DNA of 64,000 bases from Casuarina equisetifolia (lineage: Eukaryota > Streptophyta > Magnoliopsida > Fagales > Casuarinaceae): contig CM052359.1 of assembly GCA_028551475.1 (NCBI GenBank), positions 10,603,583 through 10,667,582 on the forward strand. The letters are read 5' to 3'. The position numbers and the translations under genes are program-made. Position 1 is the first letter of the stretch. Each line of letters begins with the position of its first letter. Of this stretch, positions 51,413 through 63,814 are shown piece by piece. The notes under the pieces were generated by a model. It searched no databases. It saw nothing but the letters and a program-made list of their open reading frames with translations, and was not told where the DNA came from.

Positions 51413-54169
51413 GTTGATATAATATATAAATATTTTTCATATGTCTATGTGCAAAATTGAATAACAATGAAGTAAAAGGTGTGCAAATTATAATATCAAT
51501 CAATGATATTATAAAGTAGCTGAGTTCTTACATTCCTATATAATGCAACCTCATATATGCTTAAAATAAATATTTTTATGCAATAAAAATTGATGGAATA
51601 TTAGTTGCATAACAATTCTTTTAAAGAAAAAGTGATGCTAGGTTTTATTTATTTACAGGCCACTTGAAATCCACTTAAGGATTTATCAGAGCCCTCTTGA
51701 AGTAGGCCAACTAAGGCTTGATTAAAAGTTTATCTAGAGCCCACTTAAAGTAGGTTGACTGAGGCCTAATTAAGAGATGATCTAGAGCATGTCTAAAGCA
51801 AGCTAACTAAGACTTACCCAATCTAAGCCTAATAGCTAGCTTACTTAAAAACAAAATCAATCAACTTGACTAATAGCACTTAAAGTAAGCCTAATAGCTA
51901 GATCATAGCACTCAATTAATAGGACTCTTGACTAAAAAGCCCTAGCCCCTATTTGGTGTGTTCTCACATGGCTTCTATCTTCTTCTCTTTGAGCTGCCAA
52001 TTCTCCAGCAAGAAGATTTGAGAAGGGACTAACTGTCAGAACGGTTGACTGAAAGCATTAATCAAAGATTCTACTATTGATTGATGGAAATATTTTCACT
52101 TTTTAATGGGAAGATAACTACAATGATGTCCGCTTTGACAAGAAACCCTAAAGAGCGTTTATTATTTGAATATCATATAAAAGCCCTTCTTGATGATTGA
52201 TTCAGAGATTTTGATGAGATACTTTTGAAATTGTGAGAAGTATTGAAGTTTGACTCATACACTACTATCTATATCATCTTCTATGATATTCTCTAATCTG
52301 TGGTGATATTCGGTGATACTCTCTCAAAATCATTTCTTTATGATCATTTATAATTGTATACACTTGTTTATGTGATAATTAAACTCTATACATTATATGC
52401 ACATAAATATTGTTGTAAATCCAAAACCTTAACTTGATGATATTTGGGGCTTTCATGATTAGAGCTTAGATACTTGTTCAATATTTTGAATAAGCTCTTT
52501 GATAAGCAAAATCCCTCATACATTTCATATTATTTTGGGATTTTCTTTTGTAAAAGGTTGAATCAACCTTCTCTTATAATTGGTGACCTATATAACTCCT
52601 TAAGAAGGAATTGGAAAGTTAGAAGAATGTTTTCTCCAACTTTGTAAGTAAAGAGGACTTCAACTAGTTAGGTTGGAAAAAGAAAAGGTTGGAAGTAGGT
52701 GAAAAGGGCTAAACCACCATAGAAAATAGTGTCTACCTTTCCTTTTCATGTATGCTTTATTTATCTACTCATATTCATTTGTTATGCTTTGTTTGCCTTG
52801 GTTGTGAATGTTTAAAAACCCTATTGATAGATATAACTTGTGATAACTGTTTGGTGAAATTTATATGCAAGTGAACATGTCGAACAAGTAATATAATGAT
52901 AAAAAAGATATCGTCCCACAGAGATTGGTGATTACTAAACTAACTAATTACTAACAGTGAACAACTCCTAGAATTTATCTAGTAAATCAAATTGATAAAT
53001 GATAGATTAACTAACTAAGTCTAAGAAAATTAAATACAAGAAATATGTTAGAGCATCCGATTTACCATAATTACTAGGTATTAATATTGATTATTTATGC
53101 TTGCAAGAAAGACAATATCTATGTGATGGCGGAACTTCCTAATTTATTTACTATCCTATGTCTAGGTATAGCAAACCTACTTAGTTCATTAATTCACTAT
53201 ATCTCTATATGTGAATTGAAACAAACCAAATGCATTAGGATCTATGAACATTCCCAATTTGCACCGAAAACCACACAAACAATATGGTATATGTCTATCC
53301 ATATTTAATCTATGGTTGCATATTACAAGAAGCAACTGCATGCTATTTCTTGTCGGTCTCTAACATGCAAATCAAGTCATCTAAGTGGTAGCTAATCACT
53401 TAAAAGCATTAAACTCCATAATATGTAACTTCACATAAATAAAATATCTTACAAAACATAATAATCATAAGATTCATACCATCATAATTAGGTTACATCG
53501 TAGCTCTAACAAAAATAAACTAAAACATAAAGAAATAATGAGGAAGAATGGTAATAAGAAATAGAGAAGGCATCTTGAATCCAAGAACAAGAAGTTTGTC
53601 ACCTTTTTTGTCTTCTCTTCAAGAAAACCTTGAATTCTTGGCCTCTTTCTTGAGTTGTGCTCAATTTCCTCCTCTTCCTCCTTTTGCCTCTTCTCTTCTC
53701 TTAAATAGGGTTTAGGTTTAGACCTACTCTCATCCTAGTAGAATTGGGTTTTAGAGATCTAAAACAATTGGGTTTTGAACTCTTAATTTAATTAGGTTTT
53801 GAACTCTTAATTTAATTAGGCTTTGAACTCCTAATATGATTAGGTTTTCTAATTATTTAGAAAACCCAATAACAATAAAATCTAATAACAATCATTCAAA
53901 GCCCAAACCCATCTTGACTTTATTGATCTTGATATTATGATTTTGCCACACAATAAGCATCAGGCTCTCCATGTTCATCCTTTTTCTCCTTGTCTCCTTG
54001 TGCTACATAAACAAGATAAATTTAGGTAAATAAAAAGGAGTTCAAATGTTTTCTCACAATTATTAAAGTTATTTATTGCCTAAAATAGGTAAAATAACTC
54101 TATAAAAATAGAGTTATCAATAACCAATTTAACCCCTACCCCTTTCTTGGTTAGCCATTATACCTAACA
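51218..54169 (+). mobile_element. Solo LTR, TGTTGG...AACA family, containing a nested gypsy solo LTR
   Basis: Starts TATTGGAAAAA (family TGTTGG) and ends CCTAACA, flanked by perfect CCTCA duplications (51213-51217 and 54170-54174). R continues on both sides. Removing the nested LTR and its duplication leaves about 1.67 kb. The 3' part holds the 'cttcaactagttaggttgg' and 'ggttagcc' landmarks of the family. There are no retroelement genes. Confidence 0.88.
52848..54119 (-). mobile_element. Solo LTR, Ty3/gypsy-type (short variant), nested
   Basis: 1272 bp, TGTTTGGTGAAA...GAGTTATCA, with a perfect ATAAC duplication (52843-52847 and 54120-54124). Collinear with the reverse complement of 37559-38829. 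It sits inside another solo LTR, so it is the later insertion. The terminal hairpin (54094-54117) is perfect. Confidence 0.94.
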
Positions 54170-54174
54170 CCTCA

Positions 54175-55131
54175 ATGGACAAAGTATTGGCTAGGGTAAA
54201 ACTATCCAAGAGTGGAAGGACCTAGCATGTTAAGTAAGTGATAGCACCTAGTGCCCACTACCCTCCATTCTAGATGTCTTGCAATGTCAAAAGCATAATC
54301 TGTCCCTTTCAAAATGATAGAAAACATCCCTTCCATATCTAACACATCTATGATCATATGCGAACAAATAAATTCAATGTAGTGATGTTCTTTCCTCTTT
54401 TCAAAAGTGGAACCAAGTTATATATTCTTGATGATCCTCCATCTATAACACCTTTTGTCATGGACCATGCCTAGACAATCTACATCCTTTGTAACTCAAA
54501 ATAAAAGAGAACTTATAAATAGTGAAAGGATTACATGTATATTGTATCCACCTTTTGGTTTTTTTCATAATATTTGAATGCATACAAGATCAAATGCCAA
54601 CCAAAATAACTAAAAAAAGTTATGCTCTTTCACCTTTTCAATAGTGGATCTAGGTTGTATATTCTAGATGATCTTGTTATTTATAAGTTACTTTGGTCCC
54701 TAACACCTTTTTCTCATGGACCATGTCTAATCCATTTACATCCATATAGTTAAATAGTTAAAACAAAAGTTTAAAACAAAACTCCACCAATTATATAGGC
54801 AAGGTTTGAGGCCTAGGTTAAGGCAAAGTTGAAGTGAATGGTGACAAGTAGAGAATGACTTGATACATCCTTATCCCAAGGTTCTTTGTACATCAACTAA
54901 TTTTACTTCAATGCCTTTCTCATATGGATCCATTTTGGGGGACCTTTTTTTTACATTTTTTTTTAATCTCAACAATGGAATAAGGACTCTTTTCTATCTC
55001 AAGGATTGAATCTTGTACTAGACATTTTATTTAAAGTTGTTAAAACAAAAGACAATAATCCAAGTAGTATGTCACAAAGACAAATGTATCACATCTAGAT
55101 ATTGTTGAAGTTTTGGTATAGAAGTTTGTTG
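54175..55131 (+). repeat. R-module repeat
   Basis: Forward R between two solo LTRs, continuous in register with 51217 on the left and 56673 on the right. No gene is seen. Confidence 0.72.
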
Positions 55132-55136
55132 GAATA

Positions 55137-56667
55137 TATTTTAATGATATTAGAATATATAAACATTTTGATAATAAAGAAAAATAGATATTATAATATG
55201 ATAATATTATAATCATTTTGTTGGAATATAGTTATAATTGAATGGAATTGTAATATGAAAATATTATAATTAATATTTAATTATTTATGGGTCTCTTAAG
55301 AAAATTAATGCTGAAATTGTATGCAGGAAATTAAGTTAGAATGAGCCCAGTCCACAAGTCTGACCTAGTCCAAACTATGTGACCTACTTCAAAAAGGTAC
55401 AACCCAGTCCAGAGTGTGTGACCCAATCCAAAGAATGTGACCTAGGTTCAGAAGGCACAACCCGCGACTAACTTAAGCTCTCGTGACCCAAAACCCTAAA
55501 CCCACTATTAAAAGAGAATTAATTTGAAGAAATTGTGGAGTTATTTAAGTTTTAGCCCTAACTACTCAAAAGTGAAATTGGAACCAGATTAGAGGGTTTC
55601 TGAAAATGATTTTAAAGGGCTTTTATAAGGAAGAAGATATTCTATCAATTTGTGAAGGACCCATGAAGAATTAATTCAAGATTGAAGAGAATTAAGCAAG
55701 ATTTGAGGGAGAATCCAATAACCCATTTTTAAGGTCCATGAAGCTTCGATTATGTAACTTAAGCTACTGATCAAACGAAGTTATTTTAGAGCTTGATTTT
55801 GAATATGTTTAAGATAGAATAAAGAAGTAAGCTCAATCTCATCTCTCTACCACTCTAATAGCTCGAAATCTAGGCACTATCAGTTTAGAATGGGAAGAAA
55901 ATTAGAAGTCAGAAGGGCTAGTTTCCGGAGTTAATGAGGTGCATTTTTCTATGTCTATTTAGCTTGAAAAAGAAGAACAAATCAGTGGCAGACTTGCTCA
56001 AATTTGTAAAAACGAAAATCTACTTGAGAAACTAAATATACAACTTGTGAAGCTTGATTTGAAGAGAAATCTTAAAGAAGTTATTTCACTTCATTACTCT
56101 TTAAGTTTACTTGAGATTTTTACTGGTATATGTGTTAATTAGATTCTGAATATTGTTTTGCACATCTACTTGTTTATAAATCTAAAACCCTAACTTTGCT
56201 ATTATTTGGATGTTTTGTGATTAGGACTTGATTATCTAAATTGTTATCATTAGAAAGCCCTTAGCTTAGCAATCTTCCATATACATTTCATATATTAAGG
56301 GAATTGCTTAAGTTTGTAATAAGTTTGAGAAACTTTGACTTGTTGATGTGTGTTAAGACACACATTGTAATTGTGATCTTCGGTGTAAGGATTGTTTAAC
56401 TCCTTGAGTAGGAGTTGGAAAGTGTAGGAGAAAGTTTCTCCTAGCTTCATAGTAAAGTGGACTTCAACTAGTTGTGTTGAAGGAGAAGAGGGTGGAAGTA
56501 GGTGAGAAAGGGCCGAACCACCGTGTAAACTTATCTCTCATCCCTCTTGTGTTTAATTATTTTTGAATGCTTTATTTGATTGCAAAAGTGATTGAACACC
56601 AATTAGAAGTGAATTTTTAAAGAGAAACCTAATTCACCCCCCTTTTAGGTTACTATAGGATCCAACT
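55137..56667 (+). mobile_element. Solo LTR, second TGTTGG-type family (probably Ty1/copia)
   Basis: Runs from TGTTGGAATAT to GGATCCAACT, where the last base is expected to be A, and is flanked by perfect AAGTT duplications (55132-55136 and 56668-56672). R continues on both sides. Its 3' part ('cttcaactagttgtgttg', 'gggccgaaccacc', 'aattcacccccc') is related to the family at 51218-54169, but its 5' part is different. No internal region remains. Confidence 0.88.
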
Positions 56668-56672
56668 AAGTT

Positions 56673-57317
56673 GATGTTACGGAAGGAAAGAAATTAAAAC
56701 AAAGAAACATGTTGAAATTGTATTTGGACCTAGTATGAGAAAATAGGAAAACCATGATAAGGTAGAATTGTTTAGAGAAGTTTCCAATCTTGACAAGTGC
56801 CATTAACTCCACTATTTATCACACATAACATTTTATTAATAAGATGGAAAGAAATCATGCCACACATTGATTTTACTAAATAAAAGGGCCTTTCTTCACT
56901 TTCTCACTATCTACCACCATTTTAATTGATGCAAAGATAACTACTAAGAAGAAGGGATATTTCTTTTAAAAGATGATGAGAAGGACCAACTTTTTTGGTC
57001 CCAAGTGAATATAAAAAACATGAGAAAACAAAATCCAAGGGAACCCTAAGAAAAAAATAATTTTATGTTGAATGGAGATATTTATTTGGAATCTAACTAG
57101 GTGTATGGGATTGACACCGTTATACTTTTCTCGACGAAGAAAGTATTGGCTAGGGTAGAACCATGCAATAGTGGAAGGACCTAGCATCATGAGTAAGCAA
57201 TAGGGCCTAGTGCCCCTACCCTTTGGTGAAAAGGCATGAGCTAGCCATCCCATATGTATTGGAATGTCAAAAGCATAATCTAACCCTCTTAAAACTATAG
57301 AAAGCATCCCTTCCATC
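56673..57317 (+). repeat. R-module repeat up to the P boundary
   Basis: Forward R ending at 'gcatcccttccat', where P begins. In uninterrupted R the same phrase continues directly to 'atccaacacatcc'. No gene is seen. Confidence 0.75.
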
Positions 57318-58690
57318 ATTTAGTGGGAAGAATTGTCTCCACTTTATGAGTAGAAGAATGTAAATAATAAGTATAGTAGAAGTGTTATCTTGATGACTTC
57401 TTTCAATTCACATATATTACTATTTTTATAGGAATTAATTTGAAAATAGATTGTACATGTTTTTTATTGTACTTGAATTAGACAAAATTGGCAAAGTATC
57501 CTTGCACAATAAGGTGTTCTAAGATCTGCAACAATTGGAATTAGGAATTGTAGTGGATGATTAAAGCAATTAAAGAAAATGCTTCAGTTGCAATGTTTTT
57601 TTTAAACATTCTTTCTAAGCATGTATCTATTGTATATGGTTTGAATGAAACAATATCCATTTCCAAAATAAGGTTGTTAAAACAATAATCTTGTTGTAGA
57701 GTTAGGAAAGTATTACCTAGAAAGGAACCTTTGTTTAGGACTATTAAAGCTTCTTAGGGGAATGTTTTGTTGTGTCATAGCTAAAGGATTCCATAATTGA
57801 TTTTCTCATAAATGAATTAAAATACTAGGATATGTCACTAAACTTTTGTGCTATGTAATTCTTAGGTAAATAAACTCATATATTCATAAGAAAAAAGTAC
57901 GTTTACTAAAAGCTAGAAAGTATTCTCCCTTCTCAAAATGTAGAGTGACAAAGCAACTAAAAATGACAAAAGGAGAGTGTTTCTCTTTCAATCATATCCA
58001 TTTGAACCTTACACGAAAAGTGGCACTAGTATTTGCTCTCATTCTAGCCCTCCACCAATCACAACATAAAATTCTTGGTTTGTGGAAAAAAATACTAATC
58101 CATCTATGCCTTTAGGAAACAAAAAAGGAATATTGAAGAGTTAACTTTTTCATCATGCTCTTTTGACATGAAAAAAGTAAGATTAGACTCAGGAGTCATC
58201 TCACCCCCATGTTGACTAATCATGATCCAAGATGCGAAATGTTAATTCTAATCTTCACCAAATTCAAAATTTTTTGGTTCCTAGACACAATAACATCTTC
58301 CACATTTTGGAAATGATGTAGTCACCCTTCACATTGAACATAAAGCTTAGAAGTGAGAAGTAAGGGCCCCTTGTTAGTTATCCATTTGTAGTTAAAAGTT
58401 AACCCTTCAACTTCTACCAAGTGGCTTGAACAATGGAATTCTAAACCACCACCACCATTTAAGCATAAAAAAGAATATAGAACATGACATATCAAGCCAT
58501 TTAATTATGGCATTTGCCTAAAAGATTACATGCTTAACATATTTAAAACTGTTGTTGCATTAGAAACATTAACGCATGTAGAATTAGGAGAACAAAATTG
58601 AGTTGTCAACACATGAATATGGTTTATACATGCAAGAACACTTCAGTAGACTAATATTTTATTTTAAGTTCCTTTTAGAGAATGGTTTAG
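57318..58690 (-). repeat. 3' flank of FT-like copy 3 (P module)
   Basis: Inverted homologue of 23199-24570, and the longest version of this flank in the window. No coding region is seen. Confidence 0.75.
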
Positions 58691-60981
58691 TTATATTCTT
58701 CTTCTACCTGAGCCATTCTACCTCTAGCAATTGAAATAAAGTGCAGCCACTAGCAACCTTAGATGGTAAAGCTTTGCGAATTCCTTGGTATTGAAGTTCT
58801 AGCACAATGTGGGTGCAAAGATTGTCTACCTATCTAATTGATGAAACATAACAAAAGAAAACCAATGGATCCCCATTGTTGGTCTTGGGCTTTCATAGCA
58901 TACAACTTCTTGCCCTACAATCATTTTCACCAAGCCATGCATTAGATTTTTTGAAATGCACTTTAGGGAACCTCATAGAATACATGTTGTCCTCTAACCT
59001 TCTTTGTCTTTTCATTCTCTTCACAAAGTGAAGGTGTGCATGAGAGCCATAAATGTCTTGAAAGTCAAGGTTATAAGTTAATGTAACGAATTCTAGCATT
59101 GTTAACTTGTTGGCTCAAAATGTGTTGCAATAGAGAGTTATTAATATTCATAAAATATATTTAAATCTCTACATGGACAAGTCAACTTTATACCTTGCAT
59201 TTATTGACAATAAAAATTATAAAGTTTGATTGTTAGTTTGAAAATATCTCTTTAAATTGTATAAGACATGGGGTTGACAAAAAAAGAAAAAAGGGAAAAA
59301 AAAAGACAAAGGGCCTAAGGGGGGAGGCAAAACTAGTGAAAAGTTAAGTATTATTCAATCCTAAGTCCATGGTTGTGAACAACGAGATAACAAGCAAATA
59401 AATGACTTGGAAGATATGACCTTCTACATAGTAATGGTAGTCATTTACCAACATACAAAGTTTTAGTTCAAATATGTATACTTTAGAAAGTTTTTTAGGA
59501 AAAAGAAATGGGAAATAGATTCCTAAAACGAATTCTTCCCCTAAGATGAATAAAATTATTAATGTCATAAAAGGAGCATACCATTATATTTGCAAAACCC
59601 ATGCATGTGCTAAAACTACTATGCTTTGCAACCAATAATGGAAGCATCTTAACTATTTAATCAAGTGGATTTAAAGAAAGTTCTCACTAAAGCTTGCCCT
59701 TGTCATTCTAGGAATATTAGTCTCCAACCTAGCAATTTTAAAGAGAAATCAGTTAATTGAGAAACATCCCACCCATTCATTGCGGCCTATGATCCCTAAT
59801 TCAATCATTATCAAGCATTTTTCATCCATATTTTCTTTTATATTTCTTCAAATATTTGTGTGGGTAATTCTAGCTAATTGGCTTGTTAAGATTCCCACTA
59901 AACAAGGTCATCATACCTCCTTTTCTGGAATCAGAGCAGCCAAGTACTTTACAATAAAACATAAGATATCTTGAAAGCCTTTTTTACACACCTAAATATT
60001 TCAAAATAAGGGGTGAAAAATATTTAGAAAACAAAAGGTGGACAGAAATGTGGAGATTAAAGAACATTGGAAAGGACAATGTAATCCAACATCCTTGATA
60101 TGAATTAGAAAGAAAAAAGGAAAAGAAGAAGATGAAGAAAAGGAGGATTAGGGTCAATCACACATTCAAGAAACCTTTGTAACCTAAAAAGATACTAAAT
60201 ATTGTTGGAATCTCCACTGATAAGACATAAGATAGAGTTAACAATGTTATTGCCTTCTAGGATGCTACATGGTTTCAAGAGATTCTTGATCATTTTATGG
60301 CCATGAGTGCATGCAATTACACATGTATAGAAAGAGAAAATGGGGGGGGGGGGGAGGGCAACTCTCTTCTTCATTCAAACAAATCATTTTTAATGTGCAT
60401 AAATCAACATAGCTAAGCAAAAATTCCTAATGTAAAAATATGAAACATAAAATGGCTACTCACTAGTGTAAGTACTCCTTTAGGTTAGGATCAATAGAGG
60501 AAGGCATATCAGGGTCCACCATAACCTGCAAAGGAAGGGATCATGTGCTTGACATCATGAACTTGAAGAATTACCTAGTAAATTATGGCAACTAGTAACC
60601 TAGGAGTAGATGAAAGACCTAGCATAGAAAGAAGCACAAACAAAATGCTAATTTTTATTCTAAGTAACAAATGAGTGATTCACCTGTTATGTAAAGTATG
60701 CCTTATAATATACATGAAATTAATGAAATTTGAGATTAAGAAAACAAGATAGAAAGAAAGGGTAGGGTTTTATCAAAGTGTAGAAGGTTCAAAGATCCTC
60801 ACCACCAACATCAACCTTAGGTTTGTAGACAACTTAGGAAGGTTTGAATTCAAAACCATTATTAACCTTCTTATTGTTGTATATTGTTTTATATGACCAT
60901 TAAGGAAATGGAGCTTATGAAAAGGTCCAAAACATCTCTTCTAACATGCGCAACTACAAGAGGGTCTTTATCCCTAGACAT
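58691..60981 (-). pseudogene. FT-like: FT-like PEBP pseudogene, copy 3 (four exons)
   Basis: Same gene as copies 1 and 2, minus strand. Exons: 60774-60981 (208 nt, 10 nt more than in the other copies), 60465-60526 (62 nt), 59688-59728 (41 nt) and 58691-58914 (224 nt). Seen: MSRDKDPLVV at the start, intact DPD and NLKEYLH in exon 2, [15 protein letters not shown] in exon 4, and RRRI before the final TAA. Lesions: a ~10-nt insertion with stops in exon 1 after the MV segment; CGA to TGA as in copy 2; exon 1 donor GT is AT; the shared TA|G stop at exon 2/3; last base of exon 3 G to A; and at least four further stops in exon 4 (after LDR, at the Gln before NFN, and two around YFNC). The exon 3 and exon 4 acceptors and the exon 4 reading start are intact here, unlike in the other copies. 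It is the most decayed in coding sequence. Confidence 0.9.
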
Positions 60982-61066
60982 GCTTGGAAACATTTCACCC
61001 TATATAGAACTATTAGTTGAATGTTTTCTAGCAAATCAGTTTGCTAAAACATTAAAAGGATGGTTG

Positions 61067-61074
61067 CTTATATA
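61067..61074 (-). promoter_or_regulatory. Probable TATA box of FT-like copy 3
   Basis: TATATAAG on the minus strand, 86 nt upstream of the ATG at 60981, in the same place as in copy 1. Only positional evidence is available. Confidence 0.5.
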
Positions 61075-61099
61075 ATGAAATATGGCATCTAACTTTAGC

Positions 61100-63814
61100 T
61101 TTGTTTTCATATCCAACACATCTAAGATTAGATGCCAACAAAAAAATGCAAAGTGGTGATGTTTTTTCCCTCTTTCAAAAGTGGACCTAGGTTATATATT
61201 CTCAATAATCTTTTTATTCATGACTTACTTTCATCCTCAACACCCCTTTGTCATAGACCATGTCTAGACCATCTACATCCTTTGTAGTTCAAATAAGAAA
61301 CAACTTCCAAATAGTGAAAAGATTACATGTATATGGTAAAAAAGTATTACATCTACATGTTATCCACCTTTAGGTTTCTTTTTTAATATTCTAGTGCATA
61401 TAAGATCAAACACCAACCAAAATAATTCAAAAAAATGATACTCTTTCATATTTCAATAATGGACCTAGGTTATATATTATGGATGATTCTTTTATTTGTG
61501 AGTTACTTTGGCCCCTAACATCCTTTTCTCATAGGCCATGTCTACTCCATTTGTATCCAAATAATGGAAGGGTTAAAATGAAGGTGGGAAACAAAACTAC
61601 ACCAGTTTTCTTCATTAAGGGCAACATTGAAGGCCATGTTTAAGGCAAAGATGGAGTGAAAGGTGAAAGGTAAACAATAACTTGATACATCCCTATCCAA
61701 AGGTTATTTGTATATCAACTAACTTTACTTCATTACCTTTCTCACTTGGATCCATTTTGGAGGACTTTTGTATGTTTTTTTTTTTATCTAACATTGAAAT
61801 AAGGATTTAAAGACAAAATCTTATGCGAGACATTTCATTTCAAATTGACAAAACAAAAGACAATAATCAAAGTAGTATAGGATAGAGACAAATGTATCAT
61901 GTCTAGATATTGTTGAAGTTTTGGTATAAAAGTTAATGTTAAGGAAGACAAAAAAACAAAGAGACATGTTTAAGTTGTATTTGGACCTAGCATGATAAAA
62001 TGGGCAAACCCTGAAAGGTTAGAATTGTTTAGAGAAGTTTCTGATCTTGACAAGTGCCACTAAGTCCACTATTTATCACACATAACATCTTATTAATAAG
62101 ATGGAAAAAAAAATTATGCAACACCTTGATTTTACCAAAACAAGGAACCTTTCTTCACTTTCTCTAGGTATTTAAGTAAGGAATGGTTTTCCTATTCGCC
62201 TAACAATATGTTTTATGATTTCATCTTTTACTTTTGATACTCATTTTTTAAGTTTCTTACTATCTACCACCATTTCATTTGTTGACAAGATAGTTATTGA
62301 AAAAGGGGGATCTTTCTCTTAGAAGATGACAAGGAGGACCAACTTCTTTAGTCTTTAGTGAATGTAGAAAACATAAGAAAACTAAAACCATGGGACCCTT
62401 AAGAAACAAAGAATTTTATGTTGAATGGAGATATTTATTCAGAATTTGATTAGGTATATGACATTGACACTTTTATACATTCCTCGATGGAGAGAGTATT
62501 GCCATAGTAGAACTATCCAATAGCAGAAGGACCTAGCATGCTGAGTAAGCAATAAGACCCAGTGTCCATTAACCTTAAGCAAAAAGGCATAAAGCCTCCC
62601 ATTCCAGATGTCTTACAATGTCAAAAGCATAATCTATCCCTTTCAAAGCTATATAAAGCATCCCTTCCATGTTAAACACATCCTTGATCATATGCTAACA
62701 CATAAATTCAAAGCAGACCTAGGCTATATATTTTTAACGATCCTGTTATTCATGACTTACTTTAATACCCAACACCCTTTTGTCATAGACCATGTCTTGA
62801 CCATGTACATTGTTTGTATTTCAAAATAATAAACAACTTCCAAATAATGAAAGGAAGACATATGGTATGAAAGAATTACATGTATATGGTATCCACCTTT
62901 TGGTTTCTTTAAATATTCTAATGCATACAAGATCAAATGCCAACCAAAATAATTTAGAAAAGTGATGCTCTTTCCCCTTTTCAATAATGAACTTACGCTA
63001 TATGTTCTGGATGATTCTCTTACTTATGAGTTACATTGGTCCCTAATGCCTTTTTCTTAAAGACCATGTCTACTCCATCTACATGCCAATTGTGAAAAGG
63101 TTAAAATGAAGGTGGAAAGCAAAACTAAACATGTTTTCTTTGTTGAATGCAAGGCTTGAAACCATGGTTAAGGAATAGATGGAATGAATGGTGACAGGTA
63201 GAGAATGACTTGATACACCCATATCCCAATGTTTTTTGTATATCAACTAACTTTACTTCATTACCTTTCTCACATGGATCCATATTGGAGGAATTCTTAA
63301 TGTTCTTTTTTTATTTTGAACGATGGAAAAAGGACTCTTTTTTTATCTCAAGGATGGAATCTTATGTGACACAATTCATTTCAAGTTGACAAAAAAAAAA
63401 GATAATAATCCAAGTAGTACAATAGAGAGACAAATGTATTACTTCCAAATATTGTTAAAGTTTTGGTGTAAAAGTTGATTTAAGAGAAGAAAAAAGCCAA
63501 AGAGGCATGTTTAAATTCTATTTGGACCTAGTAAGAGAAAGTGGGCAAACCTTGAGATGGTGGAATTTTTTAAAGAAGTTTATGATCTTGACAAGTGCCA
63601 CTAACTCCATTATTCATCACACAGAACAACCTATTGACAAGATTGAAAAAAATCATGCCACACTTTGATTTTACCAAAAGAAGGAACTTATATTTACCAA
63701 AAGCAGGGAATGGTTTTCCTATGTGCCTAATGACATGTTTGATGATTTTAACTTTTACTTTTGATACTTTTTCTTTTAAAAGTGGGGATTAAAAATTCAT
63801 ACTTGCAAAAGTAA
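61100..63814 (+). repeat. R-module tandem repeat (~1.7 monomers)
   Basis: Forward R. Landmarks recur at about 61436 and 62964, giving a ~1.53 kb monomer. The internal ~110-bp duplicate is seen near 61155. It ends inside R, at 'ttttgatacttttt', and not at the usual P boundary. No gene is seen. Confidence 0.75.

Noticed and set aside
51218..54169. Complete Ty1/copia element
   Set aside because: Only LTR-like sequence lies between the target duplications, and the class is inferred from LTR features alone.
60340..60360. G-run in intron 2 of FT-like copy 3 as a G-quadruplex
   Set aside because: It is a single homopolymer-like run without spaced G-tracts. Copy 2 has a shorter G-run at the same place and copy 1 lacks one, so slippage is the simpler explanation.
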